Positions 17,290-25,925 of a DNA stretch of 64,000 nucleotides are shown here, one piece after another. Each line of letters opens with the position of its first letter. Position 1 is the stretch's first letter. The notes under the pieces were generated by a model that was not told the origin of the DNA, did no database searches, and saw only the letters and a list, made by a program, of their open reading frames with translations. The DNA is taken from NCBI RefSeq assembly GCF_001262015.1, contig NZ_CP012075.1:806001-870000 (forward strand), written 5' to 3'. Both the position numbers and the translations under genes were made by a program. This DNA is from Prevotella fusca JCM 17724 (GTDB lineage Bacteria; Bacteroidota; Bacteroidia; Bacteroidales; Bacteroidaceae).

Positions 17290-18683
17290 TTATTTATAGT
17301 ATAACTCTTTTAGCTTCTGCAAACCCTCTAAAGGCGTCACATCCTTATATAGAATCTCATCAGTACCAGGCTTTTTAATAAATCCTTTCTCTGTAAAATC
17401 CTTATAAGCATTTTCTGCCTTTACAAAGAAGTCTTCTACTGTTCCTGAGAATTTAGAACCATGGAATGGAACTCCTTCTTCGATAAGTTTTGCATGCAAT
17501 TTTTGATGTAATGTTGAGGTTCCCGCAGCAGTATTAGGATACCACGCAATAGAGTTTGTTTGAGAAAATTGGTAAGGTCCAACTTCTTTGCAACAGATCG
17601 TGGGATTAGATGATGCCCCATACCAGTTCCTAATAAATCAGAATATAACCCAAATTCGTCTATCCAGACATTAGTATCTATCACATACCCATACAGCGTC
17701 GGATTTCCTCCTCCTAACCTTATAGGGTCTTGGTTGATATAATTACCAATCCTCGCGTCATAATATCTGAACCTGTTGTAATACAGTCCTGTTTCATCGT
17801 CCTCGTACTGACCTAACTGGCGGAAAGGAATGAACTTCCTACTGCCGTGGAGGTTGCGGACGTTACCATAGATGTCATAGTCAGCCTGCCAGACGATATT
17901 ACCTTTTTCATCGTATGCTTGGACAGGACGACCGATGTAGTCACTGACGATGCTGTAATGCCTGTCACCAACAATCTTGGCAGTAGGGACGTAGCTGTCA
18001 CTGTCGTAAACCCACGTGATGAGATTCTCAACAGGTTCTGGTCGGTCGAGTGTGACCTCACCTGTCTCGGTGACAACTGTATTCGGGCGGTCAGCCTCGG
18101 CATACTCCCACTCATGCAGGATGACATCGCCATCCCAGAGGTAGCGGTACACACGACCGTCAAAGACCTTCTCAATGCGTCTGCCTAAAGCGTCATACCT
18201 GAACGTAACGGTCTTTCCGTCCGGCCTCGTTACACTCCTAAGCATACCGTTTCCCTGCCACGTATAGGCATAGTCGCCGCTCTGCCATTGAAGGAACTCA
18301 TCCTGCGCCTCCGCATTATGCGATGGTCCCATCCTGCGCATGGTCTTCAGCACAAGGTTGCCATGGCTGTCATAATAATACCGCCACTTCCTGTCCTCAC
18401 GCAGCTGTCCACCACGGGCATAACTTCTGTCCGTACGGTCGGGGTTGTCATACACGTTACCCATTGCATCCGGGTTACGCCACTGACGGCTGCCGTCACC
18501 ATACACAGCCCCTGACAGAGAACCGAAGGCATCATAATCGTAACGGACACTCCTGCTGTTTATTGTATCAAGCGTCCGTAGAAGACGGAGATTATCACCC
18601 CAGACGTATGACTTGCCAAGCAACGTCCGCCCATTGTGACAGACACGCTGATGTGCAGGGCGGCCGACATTGTCATACTGCAT
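17290..18683 (-). pseudogene. Orphan Rhs tip (core lineage B) with HHLIP nuclease-like toxin, frameshifted
   Basis: The lineage B core starts MQYDNVGRPAHQRVCHNGRT, ends at GGGNPTLYGYVIDTNVW and enters a toxin with GTGMGHHLIPRSVAKKLDLT. This is an HNH-type His-metal nuclease motif. After LTNF the zero frame becomes unnatural. Adding one T to the coding-strand run (As at 17565-17568) restores NFSQTNSIAWYPNTAAGTST, then LHQKLHAKLIEEGVPFHGSK and the open frame to 17290. A single lost base therefore splits the nuclease just after its first His pair. Full toxin tail about 115 residues. Confidence 0.78.
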
Positions 18684-18767
18684 AAGTGCGCTTCACACAA
18701 CTGACTATGGTACGCAAAGTTTCAAATATGAATAGACATTATCACAACATAGATCCGTCCTAATACT

Positions 18768-19513
18768 GGTTCTTCCGTAAATGCAAAGATTGGAAATAGA
18801 ATAAGAGGCTTATATACTTACACGGTATGACTATCCAAAATCAGATAGTCTTACAGGGGGGACAAGCTACAAGATAAAGTGCAGAAAAAGCAAATAATTA
18901 CCATGGCTTTCCGTCTTCTACAAACAACTTATTCCCATACTGACCACTATTTGTAAACTATTTTCGTATAACCCAAAACCAATACATGATCTCTTGGCTT
19001 TGAAAAGACGCCCAATTGACTCGCAATAGATGCCCTTTTGAGGTCTAACTAACGCCCTTTTGAAGCCAATTAAGCACCTTTTCTTGCACGACTTCATAAC
19101 CAATTGATTTACCGCTGGTTGCAGACTTGCTTTTTATACGTGTTTTCCCACTTTATTTTAGGTGTTTTGTTCGATATTATGTAATGATTTTTCAACATCT
19201 TGTCTGCAAATTTTCAATGTGTTAAAAAGAATAGCTTTTCGGTGTCGGAGGATGAATAAAATGAGGGTGTGTCAAAATAAAAATACCATTTTGATAATCT
19301 TACAGTTTAAAACAATCCAATAAAAAATGACCATTCCTGTACTCGATTTTGAGTAAAGAAATGGTCTTTTCTTTGCTTTTAGGAAAACCTACTATAGTTT
19401 GAAAGTTGTCAAGTTATTAATTTGCATTTTGACACACCCTCATTTGTTTAATGAACACTTTCGGTTCTTCCATTAAAGCTATACAAAAAGTGTCCACGCA
19501 TTTAGCGGAAGCC
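18768..19513. repeat. Dispersed repeat with GGTTCTTCC ends, copy 2
   Basis: Same unit as at 13990-14491, starting GGTTCTTCCGTAAATGC and ending near CATTTAGCGGAAGCC. It is longer for two reasons. It keeps a segment near 18810-18900 that copy 1 lacks but the inverted copy at 40410-40550 shares. It is also interrupted by a 187-base inverted-repeat element (19259-19445) where copy 1 has its ACAGCCAAG hairpin. It lies between an immunity gene and a lineage B Rhs piece. Confidence 0.72.
19259..19445. mobile_element. MITE-like element with perfect 20-base inverted ends
   Basis: 187 bases bounded by AAATGAGGGTGTGTCAAAAT at 19259-19278 and its exact reverse complement at 19426-19445. There is no coding frame inside, and internal sequence is AT-rich with an ACCATTTC/GAAATGGT-like pairing. 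It is nested in the GGTTCTTCC repeat, replacing the hairpin seen in the other copies. The GAGGGTGTGTCAAAA terminus is typical of non-autonomous transposon derivatives. Confidence 0.75.
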
Positions 19514-19518
19514 CCCTA

Positions 19519-19612
19519 ATGGTAACCTCAATTCTAACTAATCTTTACTTAAACGGCAAAAGATGCTTTATTGACGTCCAACAAAGCCTTACTTGGACTT
19601 CAACTAAGTACC
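19519..19612. repeat. Short dispersed repeat, second copy
   Basis: Matches 16558-16648 with substitutions (CGGCAAAAGATGCT, CCTTACTTGGACTTCAACTA). Follows directly after the GGTTCTTCC repeat. Beyond it, up to 19772, no gene or structure is seen. Confidence 0.5.
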
Positions 19613-19772
19613 TTATTCTTAGAGAGCAAACAAGGTTCTTCGCCTTGAGACTATATGCATGGTAAGTGTCTACTTTTTAAAAGGAAGGAGAGTGATAGGG
19701 GGCTATAGTTGTTAATCTATATGCTACTATTAGACAAGCCTTCAGTGATTTATGACCCTTATAGTCTCATTT

Positions 19773-20045
19773 TTACCACACTCTAAAATCAGGACGACAA
19801 TACCCCTCTATTAAATCCACTATTTCATATACGAATTCGCGATTATCTTGATTGTCTTCTGCTATTTTGCTGAAAAATGATAAAACTTCTTTCTTGCTCT
19901 TTCCTGTTTTTTTATAAGAAGACAATATTTTCTTATATTTCAAATAAAACTCTAATGGAAGGTTTTCGATATTTACATATTTCGCCTGCCAATCTTTAAT
20001 ATCTGAAATAATTAAACGAGCATCTTTTTTATCTATCTTAAACAT
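19773..20045 (-). CDS. Putative immunity protein (90 aa)
   Basis: A small, charged, helical protein (MFKIDKKDARLIISDIKDWQ ... YEIVDLIEGYCRPDFRVW) with no signal peptide. The start at 20045 overlaps the Tse2-like toxin stop by 8 bases; a longer start at 20072 is also open. Tight overlap suggests translational coupling. Tse2-type toxins are known to be paired with small neutralising partners (Tsi2), but I see no clear sequence match, so the role rests on position. Confidence 0.68.
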   Translation of the reverse strand: MFKIDKKDARLIISDIKDWQAKYVNIENLPLEFYLKYKKILSSYKKTGKSKKEVLSFFSKIAEDNQDNREFVYEIVDLIEGYCRPDFRVW

Positions 20046-20814
20046 ATGTTTTGAATTTATTCTGTAAATCATTTAATGCTTCTTGGTATTCTTCCAGTGT
20101 CATTGATCTTGCAGGCTCTATAACACCATGCGTACCATTTTTATCAGGCTTAAACATCAAGAGGTCACCTAAATTATCTGAGTCTATTTGAAACATTGAG
20201 GAACCCTTTTGTGTACCTCCAAATTCTATCGGCTTTCTATGAGGGGGAATATTAGTGATACTTGTATTTACAGACATCCCACCGCTATTAGGATAAACTT
20301 TTCCATCAACAACTTTTATGTCAACATTTGGTCTAACACCTAATTTGTCTGCAGTGTTCCCTATTAAAGGGACATTATTATTTTGTTTCATTCCCCTAAA
20401 CAAGACCTCCAAACCAAACACATCCACCCAGAGATTTGAATCTCTGATATACCCATACAGTGTAGGGTTATTACCCATCAACCTTATCGGGTCCTGGCTG
20501 ATGTAATTACCAATCCTCGGGTCATAATATCTGAATCTGTTGTAGTAGAGGCGAGTCTCATCGTCCTCATACTGTCCTAACTGGCGGAAGGGGATGAAGT
20601 CACGGATGCCTTTTATGTTTCGGAGGTCACCGTAGATGTCGTAGTCGGCTTGCCAGACAACAGTACCATAGCTGTCATACGCTTCCACGGGGCGACCCAT
20701 ATAGTCGCTGATGATCGTATAGCGTTCACCGTTCTGCAGCTTTGCCACAGGCACGTATGAACCTTCCTCATATACCCACGTGACAAGGTTCTCTACTGAC
20801 TCATCGCCCAGCAT
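20038..20814 (-). CDS. Orphan Rhs tip with Tse2-like ADP-ribosyltransferase toxin
   Basis: The lineage A core end (MLGDESVENLV to GNNPTLYGYIRDSNLWVDVFGL) is fused to a tail of about 125 residues. That tail reads LFRGMKQNNNVPLIGNTADK, LGVRPNVDIKVVDGKVYPNS, GGMSVNTSITNIPPHRKPIE, then HGVIEPARSMTLEEYQEAL. The order fits the Tse2 family of T6SS ADP-ribosyltransferase-fold toxins: an FRG start, LGVR, GGMSV, PPHR, and HGVIEP with EYQ-AL. Upstream the core shows an internal deletion: sequence near 20830-20880 jumps to a distant core position (CCTTGAGCATACCG). No secretion domain is present. The frame is intact. Confidence 0.75.
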   Translation of the reverse strand: MLGDESVENLVTWVYEEGSYVPVAKLQNGERYTIISDYMGRPVEAYDSYGTVVWQADYDIYGDLRNIKGIRDFIPFRQLGQYEDDETRLYYNRFRYYDPRIGNYISQDPIRLMGNNPTLYGYIRDSNLWVDVFGLEVLFRGMKQNNNVPLIGNTADKLGVRPNVDIKVVDGKVYPNSGGMSVNTSITNIPPHRKPIEFGGTQKGSSMFQIDSDNLGDLLMFKPDKNGTHGVIEPARSMTLEEYQEALNDLQNKFKTYV

Positions 20815-20885
20815 TCGGATGCCCCCAAGCTCGTTATTGCTATGGTCTTGCTATGAGGAATCCACACTTCCTTGAGCATACCGTT

Positions 20886-21305
20886 TTAACAAAAAGCTAC
20901 ATCAAAATCTCCAATTTCAATTAGTTTATAAATTGAATCACAAACTTCTATTTTTAATCCACATCCATGTTCTTGTTCCTCTTTTATTCTAAATCCGAGT
21001 CCGAAAAGTCCTTGTTCATTTTGTTCAAATAAAACAAAAATTTTCATAAGTTCAACATCGTCTGGCAGAGTTATGCTAATTCCTTTTCTATTAAAGTAAT
21101 CTTTAATGGCATTAAAGACATCACCATACCATATTTCAAAATCGTTTATAAACAGAGCTATCTTTTTCTTATATTCATCAGTTAAGACCTCATCAGAAGC
21201 TTCTAATCCATCAGATAGAATTATATTAATACTCTTGCCAATATGTTCAGCAAAAAACTTCATCGATAAGTCTTCATCAAATAAAATATCACAACTATTT
21301 AACAT
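20886..21305 (-). CDS. Putative immunity protein (139 aa)
   Basis: A soluble acidic protein of 139 residues, 5 bases after the WHH toxin stop. It includes NDFEIWYGDVFNAIKDYFNR and, near the end, EQEHGCGLKIEVCDSIYKLI followed by EIGDFDVAF. The EHGCG and GDFDVAF parts recall DUF6985-like proteins often found beside toxins, but this is a visual impression only. The frame is intact. Confidence 0.68.
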   Translation of the reverse strand: MLNSCDILFDEDLSMKFFAEHIGKSINIILSDGLEASDEVLTDEYKKKIALFINDFEIWYGDVFNAIKDYFNRKGISITLPDDVELMKIFVLFEQNEQGLFGLGFRIKEEQEHGCGLKIEVCDSIYKLIEIGDFDVAFC

Positions 21306-21310
21306 AATCT

Positions 21311-22519
21311 TTAACTTTTACATTCTATTTTTATTCCTGTATCTTTACTATTTAATTTCTTAGCAGCATCTTTAGCCTCATCACTTTCATATTTAAAACC
21401 TGTTTTTTGTTCAAATTGGCTAACAGATCCTTCATGAGGAAGAGAAGCCTCATGGTCTGCCCGCTTGACTAACTGCATTACAGCTGTATTGTCATCAGGA
21501 TTATAGGTAGCATGATGCCATGTTACTTCACCATAAACCTCTCTATGCGCATTAATTGTTGCCTTTCCTCTTTTCCCTAATATTTTCGATTTTTTATTTG
21601 CTTCCCTAAAATCCCAATCACGACTTCCCTGCATTTTTATGGTAACTTGTTTTATCACTTTTTCTTTTGAAAAAATGACAGTGTCATACAACCCAAATAC
21701 ATCAGCCCACATATTTAAATCCCCCACGTACCCATACAGTGTCGGGTTATTTCCTGCCAGCCTTATCGGGTCTTGGCTGATGTAATTACCAATCCTCGGG
21801 TCGTAATATCTGAACCTGTTGTAGTAGAGGCGAGTCTCGTCGTCCTCGTACTGCCCTAACTGGCGGAAGGGAATGAAATCACGGATGCCTTTTATGTTTC
21901 GGAGGTCACCGTAGATGTCATAATCGGCCTGCCAGACAACAGTACCATAGCTGTCATACGCTTCCACGGGGCGACCCATATAGTCGCTGATGATCGTATA
22001 GCGTTCGCCGTTCTGCAGCTTTGCCACAGGAACGTATGAGCCTTCCTCATATACCCACGTGACAAGGTTCTCTACCGGCTCATCGCCTAACATTCGGATG
22101 CGGCCAAACTCGTCAATGCTATGCTGCGGACGGTCCTTCTCCTCATACTGCCACTCCTACACCATCACGTTCCCGTCCCAGAGATAGCGGAAGACGTGAC
22201 CGTTGAAGGGTTTTGCTGTACGACGCCCAAGGGCATCATACTCGAAGCGGACGGTCTTGCCGTAGGGAAGCCGCACCTCCTTGAGCATTCCGTTGCCATA
22301 CCACTCATAGGCATAGTCACCTGTCTGCCAGGCAATATGCGTGCCACTTTCCTCCGACACCTCGTGGTTCTGATGCCGTGTCAGTCCACGGCGTGGAGTC
22401 TTCAATATGAGGTTGCCCTCTACGTCATAGAGATAGTCATAATGGCGGTCACGGAGAATCCTGCCGCCCTTGCCGTGTACGCTTGAACGCTGTAGGATGC
22501 AAGAACTAGATTTAGTCAT
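21311..22519 (-). pseudogene. Orphan Rhs tip with WHH nuclease toxin, nonsense mutation in core
   Basis: The lineage A core is homologous from about 22477, and the toxin tail carries EVTWHHATYNPDDNTAVMQL followed by VKRADHEASLPHEGSVSQFE. This is a clear WHH-type HNH/endonuclease VII motif (WHH, then MQL and H...H). In the core, the codon that reads CAG (Gln of VMVQEWQYEEK) in all other copies is TAG at 22157-22159. This splits the frame into 22157-22519 and 21311-22093. The WHH domain itself is intact, so recombination downstream of the stop would give a functional effector. Confidence 0.82.
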
Positions 22520-22523
22520 ATTT

Positions 22524-23237
22524 TTAATACTTTGCGGTATCTATGCGTTGCATCTTTCCATTTTTATATTTAATATTAATTATAAACCCACAATCATATG
22601 CTTCTATTAAAATGTCAGAGAACTCTGTTGCAATTTTTATCTTGATTATCTTATTATCAAAATATTCCCAGCTATAATTTTGAAGAAAACCTATTTCCTC
22701 TGCATTCAAGATAATTACAGAACAATCATCAGAACCAGATATGTTTTTCTGTTGTTCTTTTATAACAGGAGTCTCTAAAATATCTATATTTTTGTCGTTG
22801 TTGTATAATCTGATGAACTCACCATCTTTATCTTTGAGATATAGCAAATTAGGATTCACAGAAATAACATTATCCATATTTAAATGACATATCTGTATAA
22901 TCTCAGAATTAAGCTCTTCTTTTCGTTGGGAATTCTTCCCTATGTCTTTCTGAAATACTTTGTTAAATAGTTTCATCTGAGATGAATCGTTCTCCGCACT
23001 CATTTCTGAAAAAATAAAACGAGAACTAGATATTCCCAAGTGATACAACTCATTCGCTAAATGATTTAATTTATCTATATCATTATCAAACCATTTATAC
23101 TCGCCTTCCGAAATAGAATAATACCTTTCATACCAAGCAATCCAAGTAATAGTTATTGCTAAAACATACTGCTTGAGGTACGGGATATAGCCAACTTTGT
23201 AGTAATTATTTTTATTTACTTTAATTTTTTCTAACAT
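22524..23237 (-). CDS. Putative immunity protein (237 aa)
   Basis: A soluble protein of 237 residues, strongly AT-rich, with no signal peptide; family unknown to me. It opens MLEKIKVNKNNYYKVGYIPY, has an aromatic-rich ITITWIAWYERYYSISEGEY segment and a beta-rich C-terminal third. It starts 6 bases after the preceding Rhs tip's stop, so it is the likely cognate immunity gene. The next Rhs core fragment begins some 45 bases beyond its stop. Confidence 0.66.
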   Translation of the reverse strand: MLEKIKVNKNNYYKVGYIPYLKQYVLAITITWIAWYERYYSISEGEYKWFDNDIDKLNHLANELYHLGISSSRFIFSEMSAENDSSQMKLFNKVFQKDIGKNSQRKEELNSEIIQICHLNMDNVISVNPNLLYLKDKDGEFIRLYNNDKNIDILETPVIKEQQKNISGSDDCSVIILNAEEIGFLQNYSWEYFDNKIIKIKIATEFSDILIEAYDCGFIINIKYKNGKMQRIDTAKY

Positions 23238-23243
23238 ATGGAA

Positions 23244-24128
23244 TTACTTTATAATTCTTGTTATAGTTACATTTCCCTTTGGTACCTGGTCTATTATACC
23301 TTCTGATATACCACCAGAGGTCTTACCTCCAGCTATAAACAAATCATTAGCACCAGAAATTCCCGAGCTTGCTGATCTTAAGTTATAATTTTGAGGATTT
23401 GAAATATCTATTCTGTACATACCTCCTTTTCCTTGCCAACCACCCTTAGGAATACCTAAAGCTTCTTCTATTATAGAAATATCTCCATTAGCTTTCTTTA
23501 ATAAATCATCTATCTGATTGCTTGGAGAAACAAACTGTCCGTCAGGTCTTCCAACCATAGATGAGTTTTTAACAAATTGTTCATAACTATCACCAGGAAT
23601 GAGAAATGAAGCTCCATTCTTAAAATCAGAACTCAGCTTGCAATCTGATAATCCCCAAACATCTACATACTTATTCAAATCCCCCACATACCCATACAGC
23701 GTTGGGTTATTTCCCGCCAGCCTTATCGGGTCTTGGCTTATGTAGTTACCAATCCTCGGGTCATAATATCGAAACCTATTGTAGTAGAGGCGAGTCTCAT
23801 CGTCCTCGTACTGTCCTAACTGGCGAAAGGGGATGAAGTCACGGATGCCCTTGCGGTTGCGAAGGTCACCATAGATGTCATAGTCGGCTTGCCAGACAAC
23901 AGCACCATAGCTGTCATACGCTTCCACGGGGCGACCCATATAGTCGCTGATGATCGTATAGCGTTCTCCGTTCTGCAGCTTTGCCACAGGAACGTACGAG
24001 CCTTCCTCATATACCCACGTGACAAGGTTCTCTACCGGCTCATCGTCCAGCATTCGGATGCGGACGAACTCGTCGATGCTATGCTGCGGACGGTCCTTCT
24101 CCTCATACTGCCACTCCTGCACCATCAC
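23244..24128 (-). CDS. Orphan Rhs tip with unclassified toxin
   Basis: A lineage A core piece (homology from about 24155) ends with DLNKYVDVWGL, followed by a toxin tail of about 135 residues. Visible segments are SFLIPGDSYEQFVKNSSMVG, RPDGQFVSPSNQIDDLLKKA, EEALGIPKGGWQGKGGMYRI and SGANDLFIAGGKTSGGISEG. The pattern (GRPDGQF, ALGIP, a WQGKGG strand, GANDLF, GGKTSGG) looks like a conserved toxin family, but I cannot assign an activity. No secretion domain is present and the frame is intact. An immunity gene follows after 6 bases. Confidence 0.72.
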   Translation of the reverse strand: MMVQEWQYEEKDRPQHSIDEFVRIRMLDDEPVENLVTWVYEEGSYVPVAKLQNGERYTIISDYMGRPVEAYDSYGAVVWQADYDIYGDLRNRKGIRDFIPFRQLGQYEDDETRLYYNRFRYYDPRIGNYISQDPIRLAGNNPTLYGYVGDLNKYVDVWGLSDCKLSSDFKNGASFLIPGDSYEQFVKNSSMVGRPDGQFVSPSNQIDDLLKKANGDISIIEEALGIPKGGWQGKGGMYRIDISNPQNYNLRSASSGISGANDLFIAGGKTSGGISEGIIDQVPKGNVTITRIIK

Positions 24129-24210
24129 GTTCCCGTCCCAGAGATAACGGAAGACATTGTTTATATAATAATAGCTTTAAGATTATGTGTACAGCAAGTT
24201 TGTTGTTACA

Positions 24211-24468
24211 TTACTTTATGATAGCATTTATTTCTTTCTCTAAGAAATATAAATCATTGATTATAGGATCTTCATAATCGCTGAAAATATCTAAATAGGC
24301 TCTAGTTATTCCATTGATTGGATTCAGCGTCAAACTTCTGATGTTATCTGACAATAAACTCTTTGTTTTTTCCAATCTTGAAATAATCAAGTCTAATTTA
24401 GGCTCGATAGATTGCCTATTTTTCAAATCAACTATTACTTTGTCTAATTTATTTTTTATTTTTTCCAT
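24211..24468 (-). CDS. Putative immunity protein (85 aa)
   Basis: A small helical protein, probably coiled-coil (MEKIKNKLDKVIVDLKNRQS ... LEKEINAIIK). Its ATG shares one base with the toxin stop (TAATG at 24466-24470, minus strand), indicating translational coupling. No signal peptide. Family not recognised; the role is inferred from position and coupling. Confidence 0.7.
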   Translation of the reverse strand: MEKIKNKLDKVIVDLKNRQSIEPKLDLIISRLEKTKSLLSDNIRSLTLNPINGITRAYLDIFSDYEDPIINDLYFLEKEINAIIK

Positions 24469-25472
24469 TATATTGGTAAATTTCTAGTGTCTATAATCCA
24501 ATCTTTTGGCCAATTTCTAGGCATTAAAACTTGATCTGCATTACCTATTAGAACAGTACCAGAAAGAGTAGTTTGTGAAGCAACTTTTCCAATATTAAGA
24601 ATAGTACCTTTAGGAACTTTTATTGTAGCCTCAAATTCTCTAGTATTACCCCACTGTGGCAAGAGAGCAGCATCTATTTTGGCTTGTATTCTATCAGAAG
24701 CCTTAGATGTAGTTGCAAATGCTCCTGTAGGCCCAGCTTTTCCACCATATACCCGATACAGTATAACATCATCAGTTGTTATGAATGTTTTATATTTACC
24801 ATCTTTAAAGGTTTCTATAACTTGGTCAGGAAGTATTTGTTTTTTTATCTCTTTCATCTTCCCTTTCAAATTATCAGAACATTTTAGTCCAAATACGTCA
24901 GCCCACTTATTCAAATCCCCCACATACCCATACAGCGTAGGGTTATTGCCCATCAGCCTTATCGGGTCTTGGCTGATGTAATTACCAATCCTTGGGTCAT
25001 AATATCTGAACCTGTTGTAATAGAGGCGAGTCTCATCATCCTCATACTGTCCTAACTGCCGGAAAGGAATGAAGTCACGGATGCCTTTGCGGTTGCGAAG
25101 GTCACCATAGATGTCATAGTCTGCTTGCCAGACAACCGTACCATAGCTGTCATACGCTTCCACTGGGCGACCCATATAGTCGCTGATGATGGTGTAGCGT
25201 TCACCGTTCTGCAGCTTTGCCACAGGAACGTACGAACCTTCCTCATATACCCACGTGACAAGGTTCTCTACCGGCTCATCGCCTAACATTCGGATGCGGC
25301 CGAACTCGTCGATGCTATGCTGCGGACGGTCCTTCTCCTCATACTGCCACTCCTGAACCATCACGTTCCCGTCCCAGAGATAGCGGAATACGTGACCATT
25401 GAAGAGCTTTGCCGTGCGACGTCCAAGGGCGTCATACTCGAAGCGGACGATCTTGCCGTAGGGAAGCCGCAC
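24468..25472 (-). CDS. Orphan Rhs tip with ART-like toxin
   Basis: A lineage A core of about 195 residues (core homology to about 25475) ends at DLNKWADVFGL and continues into a tail of about 140 residues. The tail has DVILYRVYGGKAGPTGAFAT, then GNTREFEATIKVPKGTILNI and later GNADQVLMPRNWPKDWI. The YRVYGG, FATTSKA and (G)ADQVLMP order resembles R-S-E/Q ADP-ribosyltransferase toxins. I cannot prove the catalytic triad by eye. The frame is intact, with no N-terminal secretion domain. Its stop overlaps the immunity start. Confidence 0.68.
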   Translation of the reverse strand: MRLPYGKIVRFEYDALGRRTAKLFNGHVFRYLWDGNVMVQEWQYEEKDRPQHSIDEFGRIRMLGDEPVENLVTWVYEEGSYVPVAKLQNGERYTIISDYMGRPVEAYDSYGTVVWQADYDIYGDLRNRKGIRDFIPFRQLGQYEDDETRLYYNRFRYYDPRIGNYISQDPIRLMGNNPTLYGYVGDLNKWADVFGLKCSDNLKGKMKEIKKQILPDQVIETFKDGKYKTFITTDDVILYRVYGGKAGPTGAFATTSKASDRIQAKIDAALLPQWGNTREFEATIKVPKGTILNIGKVASQTTLSGTVLIGNADQVLMPRNWPKDWIIDTRNLPI

Positions 25473-25547
25473 TTTCTACCGCAATATATAGTAAGGGGTT
25501 AATGATTCCTTATGAAGAAAAAATATTGTGCAACACCAACAACATTT

Positions 25548-25913
25548 TTATCTTCTAAATAAATTTATAAAACTAAAAATATCGTCAGCTTCTTTTTTCA
25601 TACCCCAAGCCCCTAATGCTCCAAGATCATTTGAATATATAGAATTATCATTGGAATTATTTCTATTAATGAAATAAGCTAAATCACCATCCTGTCCTAT
25701 CATGAAATATTTAGGTTCAAATTCATAAATTTGATATGTCTGATTTCTTTCCTCTAAGTCAGAATAAGAATACATACATATTCCTGTGTTTTCAATTTCA
25801 AAAACATCTCCATCGTTAATCTCTGATAGAAATTTAACATACAAGCTTGGGAACTTCATATTAATTCTGTTCTCAAGTTCAACTATACTTTTTTCATTTT
25901 CTTTTGTTTTCAT
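25548..25913 (-). CDS. SMI1/KNR4 (SUKH) family immunity protein
   Basis: A 121-residue SUKH-superfamily protein, a widespread class of immunity proteins that bind toxin nucleases. Typical features seen are the helical start IVELENRINMKFPSLYVKFL, the SEINDGDVFEIENTGICMYS strand region, and FEPKYFMIGQDGDLAYFINR with the family's characteristic G-D-G. It lies 12 bases after the His-rich Rhs tip, which supports a nuclease as its partner. Confidence 0.82.
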   Translation of the reverse strand: MKTKENEKSIVELENRINMKFPSLYVKFLSEINDGDVFEIENTGICMYSYSDLEERNQTYQIYEFEPKYFMIGQDGDLAYFINRNNSNDNSIYSNDLGALGAWGMKKEADDIFSFINLFRR

Positions 25914-25925
25914 ACATTATATTTT

